Assembly: GCA_044226865.1 (NCBI GenBank)
Contig: JBGAGE010000001.1
Coordinates: 744,001-808,000, forward strand
Direction of reading: 5' to 3'
Source: TMP-86 sp044226865
GTDB lineage: Bacteria; Pseudomonadota; Gammaproteobacteria; Steroidobacterales; Steroidobacteraceae
DNA length: 64,000 nucleotides
This document shows positions 57,385-64,000 of the stretch, piece after piece; positions within the stretch are counted from its first letter, which is position 1, and every line of letters starts with the position of its first letter. The notes beneath the pieces are model-generated. The model ran no database searches. It was not told the DNA's origin and was given only the letters and a program-made list of their open reading frames with translations. The translations under genes and the position numbers were made by a program.

Positions 57385-58509
57385 ATGCCGATGAACCACA
57401 GAGTGACCGGTAATGGGTTGATTCGGGCGGTCGCGCTCCTGTGCCTGTTGGCGGGTGCGGCGCAGGCGGCGCACAAGACCGAGAACGTGGTGCTCATCGT
57501 GAGCGACGGGCTGCGCTGGCAGGAGGTCTTCACCGGCGCGGAAGCCGCGCTGCTCGTCGATGAGGGCCCGGGCGGCAACTGGGCCAAGGAGGACGAGTTG
57601 CTCAAGCTGTGGTGGAGCGACGATCCAGCGGAGCGCCGCCAGAAGGTGATGCCATTCCTGTGGGGGACCATGGCGCGCGACGGCCAGGTGTTCGGCAACC
57701 AGCTGAAGGGTAGCGTCGCGCAGGTCACCAATGGCAAGGCCTTTTCCTATCCCGGCTACAACGAGATGACCACGGGGTATCCCAATCCCTACATCACCAC
57801 CAATCAGTACGGTCCCAACCCGAACAAGACGGTGTTCGAATGGTTGAACGACAAGCCCGGCTATCGCGGCAAGGTGGCGGTGTTCGGCACCTGGGCCGCC
57901 TACCACGACATCTTCAACGTCAAGCGCAGCCACCTGCCCATCCAGGCCGGCTGGGACCTGCCGCGCAAGAGCGGGGTGGCGGGCAAGGACGAGTTGCTCG
58001 AGCGCCTGTTCACCACCACCACACGCTTCGACGAGGAGGACAATTCCAATTCGCTGTTGCAGGTGCCGCTGCTCGATTACGTCAAGCGCGAGCGTCCGCG
58101 CGTGCTGTTCGTGGGCTATGGCGAGACCGACAACTGGGCGCATCAGGGGCGTTATGACCTGGTGCTCGAGTCCGCCCATCGCACCGACGGTTTCGTGCGC
58201 GAGCTGTGGGAGACCATGCAGGCCATGCCGCAGTACCGCGGCAAGACCACCTTCATCTTCACCTGCGACCATGGCCGGGGCAGCGGGCCGATCGACTGGC
58301 TGGAGCACGGCGTCAAGCAGAAGGGCTCGGAGAACATCTGGATCGCCGTGATGGGTCCGGATACGCCGGCGCGCGGCGAGCGCGTCCAGGCCGCGCCGGT
58401 GACGCAGGCGCAGATCGCAGCCACCATTGCCGCGCTCCTCGGGGAGGACTATCCGGCGTCGGTTCCGCAGGCCGCCACGCCCCTGGCCGAGGTCCTGCCG
58501 GCCGATTGA
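57385..58509 (+). CDS. Alkaline phosphatase/sulfatase superfamily protein, periplasmic
   Basis: 374 residues with a signal peptide (hydrophobic residues ~12-29). Metal-binding blocks are IVSDGLRW, the nucleophile region NGKAFSYPGYNEM, GYGETDNWAHQGRYD and CDHGRGSGPIDW. This is the arrangement of the phosphatase/phosphodiesterase/sulfatase clan. The substrate cannot be named. It follows the ATPase by 10 bp and is the last gene before an intrinsic terminator. Starts at ATG 57385, or at the second ATG 57391, after a GA-rich ribosome binding site. Confidence 0.8.
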   Translation: MPMNHRVTGNGLIRAVALLCLLAGAAQAAHKTENVVLIVSDGLRWQEVFTGAEAALLVDEGPGGNWAKEDELLKLWWSDDPAERRQKVMPFLWGTMARDGQVFGNQLKGSVAQVTNGKAFSYPGYNEMTTGYPNPYITTNQYGPNPNKTVFEWLNDKPGYRGKVAVFGTWAAYHDIFNVKRSHLPIQAGWDLPRKSGVAGKDELLERLFTTTTRFDEEDNSNSLLQVPLLDYVKRERPRVLFVGYGETDNWAHQGRYDLVLESAHRTDGFVRELWETMQAMPQYRGKTTFIFTCDHGRGSGPIDWLEHGVKQKGSENIWIAVMGPDTPARGERVQAAPVTQAQIAATIAALLGEDYPASVPQAATPLAEVLPAD

Positions 58510-58511
58510 GG

Positions 58512-58528
58512 GGCGCCGCCCGGGCGCC
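58512..58528 (+). terminator. GC hairpin after the phosphatase-like gene
   Basis: GGCGCC-GCCCG-GGCGCC right after the stop codon. No T-tract; may cooperate with the terminator at 58581-58602. Confidence 0.4.
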
Positions 58529-58580
58529 GCGGCCCGAATGCCAGGCCGCCGGGACGCAGCCGCGGGCCGCGCGCCCGCCG

Positions 58581-58602
58581 CCGGTGCGTGCGCCGGTTTT
58601 TT
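58581..58602 (+). terminator. Intrinsic terminator of the amine operon
   Basis: CCGGTG-CGTG-CGCCGG (6-bp stem with one T-G pair, 4-nt loop) followed directly by six T. This is the clearest intrinsic terminator in the window. It separates the operon ending at 58509 from the carnitine genes. An AT-rich stretch follows (58597-58630: TATATTATTATCG) that could hold the promoter of the next gene. Confidence 0.75.
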
Positions 58603-58658
58603 ATATTATTATCGTGACATTACAAACACAGGGCACGGGGCCCACGGATGTCATCGAT

Positions 58659-60146
58659 ATGCGCGAAGTGAAGCGGCTGGGGTTGCTCGGTACCGGGGTC
58701 ATCGGCGGCGGCTGGGCGGCGCGGGCGCTGCATTTCGGCATCGACGTGGTGGCCGCGGACGTCAAGCCGGAAATGGAGGAGTGGATCCGCGGGGCCGTGG
58801 CCAACGCCGAGCCCGCGCTGTCGCGCCTGACCTTCGCTCCCCTGCCACCCAAGGGCAAGCTCACCTTCACCACCGACCTCGAAGCCATGGCCTCGCAGGT
58901 GGATTTCATCCAGGAGAACATCCCGGAGCAGCTGCCGTTGAAGCAGCGCATCATCGCGCAGGTCAGCCGCGTGGCGCCGGCCGATGTGATCATCGCCTCC
59001 AGCACGTCCGGGCTCATGCCCACCGACCTCGCCAAGGACATGGTGGCGCCGGAGCGCCTGTGCGTGGGGCATCCGTTCAACCCGGTGTACCTGCTGCCGC
59101 TGGTGGAGATCGTCGGCGGGCAGAGAACTTCCGCCCAGACCATCGAGGCCGCAAGCCGCTTCTACACCTACATCGGCATGCATGCGTTGCACGTGCGGCG
59201 CGAAGTGCCGGGACATCTCACCGACCGCCTGCAGGAGGCGTTGTGGCGCGAGATCCTGCACATGATCAATGACGGCGTGGCCACCACGCGCGAGCTGGAC
59301 GAATCCATCATCTACGGCCCGGGCCTGCGCTGGGCCGCGATGGGCACCAACCTCATCTATCACCTGGCCGGCGGTGAACCCGGCATGCGCCACATGCTGG
59401 CGCAGTTCGGACCCTGCCTGAAATGGCCATGGACCAAGCTCGAGGCGCCGGAACTCACCGAGCAGCTCATCGATCGCATGGTGGAGGGCACGCAGGAGCA
59501 GGCGGCGGGGCGCAGCATCCGCGATCTCGAGCGGCTGCGCGACGATTACCTGGTGGCCATCCAGCAGGTGCTGCGGCAGTTCGACATCGGCGCAGGCTCC
59601 ACGCTCAAGCAGCTGGAAACGCGCCTGTACACCGATGCCGCACACGCCACCTTCGACGGCACGGGCACCGGACCCACCACGCCCCTGAAGCTGGTGTCGA
59701 CGTCCGTCCGCCCGGAGTGGATCGACTACAACGGCCACATGACCGACTCCCGCTACATGCAGGTGTTCGGCGATGCCATGGACGTGCTGTATCGCCGCGT
59801 CGGCGTGGACGAGGCTTATCGCGACGCCGGGTATATGTTCTACACCGTGGAAAGCCACATCTCCTACCTCACCGAGGCGCGGGTGAACGAGCCCATCTAT
59901 GTGACCACGCAGATCCTGGGCCTCGACGCCAAGCGCCTGCAGGTGTTCCATCGCCTGCTGCGCGAGCGTGACGACGAGCTGGTGGCGACCTGCGAACAGA
60001 TGCACCTGCACGTGGATACGCAGGCCCACAAGGCGGCGCCGATCCGGCCGGCGGTGCACGAACGGTTGCAGAAGATCCGTGACGCGCATTCGACGATTCC
60101 GGCTCCGATGCAGGCCGGCCGCCACATCGGCATGCCCGCCCGCTGA
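58659..60146 (+). CDS. L-carnitine 3-dehydrogenase fused to betainyl-CoA-type thioesterase
   Basis: 495 residues, the size of fused carnitine dehydrogenase/thioesterase proteins of rhizobia. Residues 1-~320 are a 3-hydroxyacyl-CoA dehydrogenase-like domain with the NAD motif GTGVIGGGWAARALHFG and the His in GHPFNPVYLLPLVEIVGG. Residues ~345-480 form a 4-hydroxybenzoyl-CoA-thioesterase-type hot-dog domain (VRPEWIDYNGHMTDSRYM). It would oxidise carnitine to 3-dehydrocarnitine and later hydrolyse betainyl-CoA. The intermediate cleavage enzyme (BKACE/CdhC) is not in the window. The ribosome binding site is weak. Confidence 0.88.
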   Translation: MREVKRLGLLGTGVIGGGWAARALHFGIDVVAADVKPEMEEWIRGAVANAEPALSRLTFAPLPPKGKLTFTTDLEAMASQVDFIQENIPEQLPLKQRIIAQVSRVAPADVIIASSTSGLMPTDLAKDMVAPERLCVGHPFNPVYLLPLVEIVGGQRTSAQTIEAASRFYTYIGMHALHVRREVPGHLTDRLQEALWREILHMINDGVATTRELDESIIYGPGLRWAAMGTNLIYHLAGGEPGMRHMLAQFGPCLKWPWTKLEAPELTEQLIDRMVEGTQEQAAGRSIRDLERLRDDYLVAIQQVLRQFDIGAGSTLKQLETRLYTDAAHATFDGTGTGPTTPLKLVSTSVRPEWIDYNGHMTDSRYMQVFGDAMDVLYRRVGVDEAYRDAGYMFYTVESHISYLTEARVNEPIYVTTQILGLDAKRLQVFHRLLRERDDELVATCEQMHLHVDTQAHKAAPIRPAVHERLQKIRDAHSTIPAPMQAGRHIGMPAR

Positions 60147-60174
60147 CGCGCACCGGCCGCGCGACGCCCCCGCC

Positions 60175-60774
60175 ATGCCCAAGATCGTCGACCACGATCA
60201 GCGCCGCGAGGACATCGCCCACGTGGCCTGCCAGGTCATCGCCAAGCACGGCTTCGAGCAGGCCACGGTGGCGCGCATCGCACGCGCCGCCGGTTTCACC
60301 ACCGGCATGGTGGCGCATTACTTCGAGAGCAAGCAGCAGATCGTGATCGCCGCGTTGCGGCTGATCCTGACGCGCATGGAGCAGCGCTTGAACGTGCAGT
60401 CGCGCGCGGGCGAGACCAGCCTGTTCAAGGTGCTGTCCGAATCCCTGGCCATCGATGCGCAGCGCTACGCGGAATGCGCGTTCTGGACCGCGTTCTGGGG
60501 CCAGGTCACCGTGGATCCCAAGTTGAAGCGCATCAACGCCGCCGTCCACCAGGAATACCAGCGGCTGTACGAGCGCTGCTTCGCGCAATGCTGGCCCGAA
60601 TGGACGTCGCTGGCGCCCAAGGTTCGCGAGAAGGTGCTCGGATCATTTGCCGTCTTCATCAACGGTCTCACCGCCAGCGCGGTGACCAGCCGCGGCGACT
60701 GGCCGCGGGAACGCCAGATGGAACAGCTGCGCCTGCAGCTCGACCTGCTCAAGCGCTGGGCCAACGAACTCTAG
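60175..60774 (+). CDS. TetR/BetI-like regulator
   Basis: 199 residues, standard TetR size. HTH: RREDIAHVACQVIAKHGFEQ and ARIARAAGFTTGMVAHYFES; BetI-like ligand domain with ECAFWTAFWGQVTVDP. It lies between the carnitine dehydrogenase and an acyl-CoA dehydrogenase on the same strand, so it probably regulates the carnitine genes. It also competes with the protein at 46666 as the ligand of the 50351/50452 palindromes. Confidence 0.88.
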   Translation: MPKIVDHDQRREDIAHVACQVIAKHGFEQATVARIARAAGFTTGMVAHYFESKQQIVIAALRLILTRMEQRLNVQSRAGETSLFKVLSESLAIDAQRYAECAFWTAFWGQVTVDPKLKRINAAVHQEYQRLYERCFAQCWPEWTSLAPKVREKVLGSFAVFINGLTASAVTSRGDWPRERQMEQLRLQLDLLKRWANEL

Positions 60775-60799
60775 CCGACATCAACCCGAGGATCCCGTC

Positions 60800-61963
60800 A
60801 TGGATTTTTCACTGAACGAAGAACAGCAGCTCATCCTGGATACCACGCGTGCCTTCGTCGCCAACGAGTTGATGCCGCATGAGCGCGAGGTCGAGGACAG
60901 CGGCGAGCTGCGTCCCGAACTGCAGGCCGAGCTCAAGGCCAAGGCCATCGACGCGGGCCTGTATGCCGCGAACATGCCGGTGGAGGTGGGCGGCGCCGGG
61001 CTCGACACGGTCACCTGGGTGCTGTTCGAGAAGGAACTGAGCAAGACCGGTTACGCCCTGCATTACCTCACCGTGGCCCGGCCCTCGAACATCCTGCTCG
61101 CCTGCAATGCCGAGCAGCGCGAGCGCTATCTGTTGCCCACGGTGCAGGGCAAGCTCACCGAATGCCTGGCCATGACCGAGCCCGGCGCGGGTTCGGACCT
61201 GCGCGGCATGAAGACCAGCGCGGTCGAGAAGGGCGGGGATTGGGTCATCAACGGCACCAAGCATTTCATCAGCCATGCGGATCATGCCGATTACATCATC
61301 CTGTTCGCTGCTTCCGGGGAGGAGGGCACGGGCAAGGGCGTGAAGAAGCGCATCACTTCCTTCCTGGTCGACCGCAACCAGCCCGGGCTCACCATCCGCA
61401 AGGGCTACAAGAACGTCTCGCACCGTGGTTACACCAACAGCATCCTCGAGTTCAACGATTGCCGCGTGCCGCGCTCGGCGGTGCTGGGCGAGGTGCACAA
61501 GGGATTCGATGTGGCCAATACCTGGCTGGGCGCCACGCGCCTGCAGGTGGCGGCGGGTTGCCTCGGCCGCGCCGAGCGCGCGCTGGAGCTTGCCAAGCAA
61601 TGGGCGGTGGACCGCGTGCAGTTCGGCCAGCCCATCGGCAAGTTCCAGGGTGTGAGCTTCAAGCTGGCGGACATGGCGCTGGAATTGCGGGCCGCGGAAC
61701 TGCTGACGCTGGAAGCAGCCTGGAAGCACGACCAGAAGATCAGCACCGACATGGACATGGCCATGGCCAAGCTCAAGGCCTCCGAGATGCTGGCCATGGT
61801 GGCGGATGAAGCGCTGCAGATCCACGGCGGCATGGGCTTGATGGAAGACCTGCCGCTGGAGCGGATCTGGCGCGATGCGCGCATCGAGCGCATCTGGGAC
61901 GGCACCAGCGAGGTGCAGCGTCACATCATCTCGCGCTCGCTGCTGCGGCCGCTGGGCGGCTGA
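60800..61963 (+). CDS. Acyl-CoA dehydrogenase
   Basis: 387 residues. FAD-binding blocks AMTEPGAGSDLRGM and ISHADHADYIILFAA, and the C-terminal IHGGMGLMEDLPLERIWRDAR are clear. At the position of the catalytic Glu of medium-chain enzymes (EGTSQIQR in MCAD) this protein has Asp (WDGTSEVQR), and the alternative Glu of isovaleryl-CoA dehydrogenase also appears absent (LGATRLQ). It may be a carnitine-pathway or a general fatty acyl enzyme. Starts at ATG 60800, preceded by GAGGA about 8 nt upstream. Confidence 0.92.
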   Translation: MDFSLNEEQQLILDTTRAFVANELMPHEREVEDSGELRPELQAELKAKAIDAGLYAANMPVEVGGAGLDTVTWVLFEKELSKTGYALHYLTVARPSNILLACNAEQRERYLLPTVQGKLTECLAMTEPGAGSDLRGMKTSAVEKGGDWVINGTKHFISHADHADYIILFAASGEEGTGKGVKKRITSFLVDRNQPGLTIRKGYKNVSHRGYTNSILEFNDCRVPRSAVLGEVHKGFDVANTWLGATRLQVAAGCLGRAERALELAKQWAVDRVQFGQPIGKFQGVSFKLADMALELRAAELLTLEAAWKHDQKISTDMDMAMAKLKASEMLAMVADEALQIHGGMGLMEDLPLERIWRDARIERIWDGTSEVQRHIISRSLLRPLGG

Positions 61964-61978
61964 GCGCGCGCGCCGGCG

Positions 61979-62689
61979 CTACCGCGGCTTCGGCCCTGGA
62001 TGCGCAACGTGTGCCGGCATGCGCGGAGGCCATCCGGCGCGCGTGGCGATGAGCGCATCGTCCCAGTCGAGACCCTCACCCTCGATGCGGCGGTAGTGCG
62101 GATCCCAGGGGAATACCACGTCCTCGCCGTCCATCTTCGGCAATACCGTGACGATGGGCCGGCGCGCGCTGGCTTGCATGAACCGCGCCAGCGAGCGCGC
62201 CTCCGCCAGGTCCTGCGCCAACTCCCGCAACACCATCTGCGTCGGAGCGGTGATCGGAAATTCAGCATTCGGCTGCTGGGTAAAGGCCTGGTGGGCGGGC
62301 TTCACCCAGCACATGGCACTGGCTTCCGCCTCATCCAGCCGCGGCTCCTGGCCCGCCGGCGCGCATGCGAGGAAGAAGTGCGTGTCGAAGCGGCGGCTCA
62401 TGGCGCTGGGGGTGATCCAATGTGCCACGCGGGTGAGTGCGCGCGGTTCCAGCTCGAGGCCGGCTTCTTCCTGCAACTCGCGGCAGGCCGCCGCGGCGGC
62501 TGCCGTGATGGCGTCGGCGCCGCGCGTTTCCTGCGGGTCCGCGGCGCCGCCGGGAAACACCCAATAGCCGCCCATGAAGCGCAGTTCGGCGCGCCGCCGC
62601 AGCATCAGCACGCTCGCATCGTCCGCGCCTGCTGCGGATTCGCGCACGACGAGGATGGTGCCGGCGAGCGATGGAGTGACGGGGGACAC
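61979..62689 (-). CDS. Nudix hydrolase (NUDT19-like)
   Basis: 236 residues, GTG start. The Nudix box is seen as GGAADPQE followed after a short insertion by CRELQEEAGLELE (RExxEExG). MLRRRAELRFMGGYWVFPGG before it and the C-terminal WDPHYRRIEGEGLDWDDAL are typical of NUDT7/19-type members, some of which cleave CoA or acyl-CoA. This would fit between acyl-CoA genes. Converges on the acyl-CoA dehydrogenase with a 15-bp gap. Confidence 0.85.
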   Translation of the reverse strand: MSPVTPSLAGTILVVRESAAGADDASVLMLRRRAELRFMGGYWVFPGGAADPQETRGADAITAAAAAACRELQEEAGLELEPRALTRVAHWITPSAMSRRFDTHFFLACAPAGQEPRLDEAEASAMCWVKPAHQAFTQQPNAEFPITAPTQMVLRELAQDLAEARSLARFMQASARRPIVTVLPKMDGEDVVFPWDPHYRRIEGEGLDWDDALIATRAGWPPRMPAHVAHPGPKPR

Positions 62690-62696
62690 GCGCCGC

Positions 62697-62996
62697 CTAC
62701 ATCTGCGGCGCCCAGCCCTTGCAGGAGCCGGCCGCCTTCACGGAATATGCCGGGAACAGCATGCAGGGGCCCTGCGCCGATCCATTGCTGCCCTGGTAGA
62801 GTCCACAACTGGCGCAGGTGTGCGTGGGGTCGGGCGCCCTCGCGGCATCCTCGACATAGGCCTGGGCACGCGCCTTCGGATCATCCTCCGGCAGCAGCGG
62901 CAGCGCCGCGGGCGCAGCGGCGCCGGACACGCGCACCAGCGTGAACGCTGCCAGCGCGCCGGCCGCCGCATCGCGCAGCCATCGACGCCGGTTCAT
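62697..62996 (-). CDS. Second HiPIP-like protein
   Basis: 99 residues. N-terminal twin-arginine-like signal (MNRRRWLRDAAAGALAAF). Four cysteines in HiPIP order: CASC, then GPC, then GSC in KAAGSCKGW. It resembles the PGC HiPIP at 21758 (PQAKA/PKARA, GYVAD/AYVED before the cysteines) but is shorter between cysteines 3 and 4. Its ATG overlaps the CaiD-like stop by 4 nt, coupling a periplasmic redox protein to an acyl-CoA enzyme. It could receive electrons from a dehydrogenase or serve as a second photosynthetic carrier. Confidence 0.85.
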   Translation of the reverse strand: MNRRRWLRDAAAGALAAFTLVRVSGAAAPAALPLLPEDDPKARAQAYVEDAARAPDPTHTCASCGLYQGSNGSAQGPCMLFPAYSVKAAGSCKGWAPQM

Positions 62997-63769
62997 CGTC
63001 CCTTCCACACCGGCTCGCGCTTCTCCGCAAAGGCGCGCGCGCCTTCCTTGAGATCCTCGGAATTCACCACCTGTTGCACGAGATGGAGCGAATCGTGCAA
63101 TTCGAAAGCCTCGTGCTCGGGAATCATCTCGGTGTGACGCAGCAATTGCTTGATGGCGGGGAACAGGAGCGGGGGGCCATCGGCCAGCTGGCGCGCGATC
63201 GCGCGCGCCTTGGTCATTCCCTCGCCCTTGGGCACGACGTGATTGGCGAGGCCCCAGTGCTTGGCTTCCTGCGCATCCATCCAGCGGCCGGTCATCAGGA
63301 ACTCCACCGCCACATGATAGGGAATGCGGCGGCGCAGCTTGATGGCGCCGGCGTCGGGCAGGATGGCCACGTTGATCTCCGGCAGCGAGAACTTCGCATG
63401 CTCTTCCATGACGATGATGTCGGTGCCCAGCACGATCTCGAAGCCGCCGCCGCAGGCGATTCCGTTCACGGCGGCGATCACCGGCTTGTTCAGGTTGCGC
63501 GGATAGTTGAAGCCGCCGAATCCGCCCACGCCCCAGTCCTCGTCGGATTTCTCGCCGCCCGCCGCGGCCTTCAAATCCCAGCCCGGCGAGAAGAAGCGAT
63601 CGCCCGCGCCGGTGATGATGGCGATGCGCAGGCTCTTGTCATCGCGGAACTCGCTGACCACGTCGTTGAGCCGCCGGCTGGTGGCCAGGTCGATGGCATT
63701 GGCCTTGGGCCGGTCTAGGGTGATCTCCAGCACGCCGTTGTCGCGCACCAATTTGACCGAATCGCTCAT
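62993..63769 (-). CDS. CaiD-like carnitinyl-CoA dehydratase / enoyl-CoA hydratase
   Basis: 258 residues, crotonase family. Strong resemblance to E. coli CaiD at both ends: VLEITLDRPKANAID and RIAIITGAGDRFFSPGWDLK near the N-terminus, KPVIAAVNGIACGGGFE in the middle, and AFAEKREPVWKGR at the C-terminus. CaiD interconverts crotonobetainyl-CoA and carnitinyl-CoA. The neighbouring carnitine dehydrogenase fusion strengthens the assignment, although CaiD paralogues also act on other enoyl-CoAs. Confidence 0.85.
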   Translation of the reverse strand: MSDSVKLVRDNGVLEITLDRPKANAIDLATSRRLNDVVSEFRDDKSLRIAIITGAGDRFFSPGWDLKAAAGGEKSDEDWGVGGFGGFNYPRNLNKPVIAAVNGIACGGGFEIVLGTDIIVMEEHAKFSLPEINVAILPDAGAIKLRRRIPYHVAVEFLMTGRWMDAQEAKHWGLANHVVPKGEGMTKARAIARQLADGPPLLFPAIKQLLRHTEMIPEHEAFELHDSLHLVQQVVNSEDLKEGARAFAEKREPVWKGR

Positions 63770-63773
63770 GCTG

Positions 63774-64000
63774 CTACTCCTGTCGTAAACGAATCAGCGC
63801 GTCGACGGCGACGGCGCCGCGGCCGGCCGGCCGCACGATGAGGGGATTGACGTCGATCTCGAGCACCCGCTGCACGTTCGCCTGCGCGTACGCGGCCACG
63901 GCCATCACATTGGCGAGCAGCGCCTCGCGGTCGCCCGCGGGCTTGCCGCGGAAGCCGCCCAACAGGCGCGACACCTTGAGCGTCTGCAAGGCCGCGTCGA
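63774..64000 (-). CDS. ADP-forming acyl-CoA synthetase, C-terminal end (truncated by window)
   Basis: Last ~75 residues of an ATP-grasp acyl-CoA (acetate-CoA) ligase. LLGGFRGKPAGD and the terminal VLEIDVNPLIVRPAGRGAVAVDALIRL are characteristic of this domain. The 5' part is beyond position 64000. It lies 4 bp upstream of the CaiD-like gene on the same strand, so it could activate the acid (for example a betaine) handled by that enzyme. Confidence 0.85.
   Translation of the reverse strand, partial: DAALQTLKVSRLLGGFRGKPAGDREALLANVMAVAAYAQANVQRVLEIDVNPLIVRPAGRGAVAVDALIRLRQE

Overview
The window is GC-rich, densely packed bacterial DNA from an anoxygenic phototroph of the Pseudomonadota. A gammaproteobacterium is my best guess. 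The reasons are a purple-bacterial photosynthesis gene cluster (PGC) with PpsR and AerR, a PaaX-controlled phenylacetate operon, a BkdR-like regulator beside a branched-chain oxo-acid dehydrogenase, and PilU. A betaproteobacterium is not excluded. The Mg-protoporphyrin ester cyclase is the oxygen-dependent AcsF type, which fits an aerobic phototroph. The puf, crt, bchCXYZ and bchID genes are not in this window. I found no tRNA, rRNA, CRISPR array or insertion sequence.

Layout. (1) 1-22093 is half a PGC. The tail of ispH converges on a long minus-strand run reading bchF-bchN-bchB-bchH-bchL-bchM-lhaA-puhA-puhB-puhC-acsF-puhE, almost all with start/stop overlaps. A divergent promoter region at 14757-15038 separates it from a plus-strand run aerR-ppsR-bchG-(PucC-family MFS)-bchP-tspO-(89-aa membrane protein)-HiPIP. 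(2) 22179-26142: a Lrp/BkdR regulator divergent from a fused E1 alpha/beta and an E2 of a branched-chain 2-oxo acid dehydrogenase. (3) 26108-36649: the phenylacetyl-CoA catabolon, with paaX divergent from paaABCDE-G-I-K-J-Z. paaF and paaH are absent. (4) 36748-46443: two M16 peptidases coupled to a PotF-like binding protein, an HD-domain di-iron oxygenase-like protein, a diguanylate cyclase, PotH/PotI-like permeases, PilU and a spore-coat-U-domain protein. (5) 46666-58509: a TetR/BetI-like regulator with an odd C-terminal extension, aldehyde dehydrogenase, a Rieske oxygenase, a class III aminotransferase, two tandem CrtI/PYROXD2-like flavoproteins, a GcvT-like protein, a PotG-like ATPase and an alkaline-phosphatase-superfamily protein. 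(6) 58659-64000: an L-carnitine dehydrogenase/thioesterase fusion, a second BetI-like regulator, an acyl-CoA dehydrogenase, a Nudix hydrolase, a second HiPIP, a CaiD-like hydratase and the end of an ADP-forming acyl-CoA synthetase.

How it works together. Region 1 makes bacteriochlorophyll, assembles the reaction centre and LH1, supplies a soluble electron carrier and senses redox/light. Regions 2 and 3 turn branched-chain amino acids and phenylacetate into CoA intermediates. Regions 4 to 6 look like one accessory theme: import and oxidative breakdown of an N-methylated or quaternary amine. A Pot-type ABC transporter is split over three loci. A Rieske oxygenase carries the bridging Glu seen in carnitine/betaine-type enzymes. 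Flavoprotein, aminotransferase and folate-dependent demethylase-like genes follow, with carnitine genes next door. The divergent Rieske/aminotransferase promoter has a symmetrical pair of promoters and two copies of a 16-bp palindrome. This amine module is the best candidate here for an undescribed system; its substrate cannot be read from the sequence.
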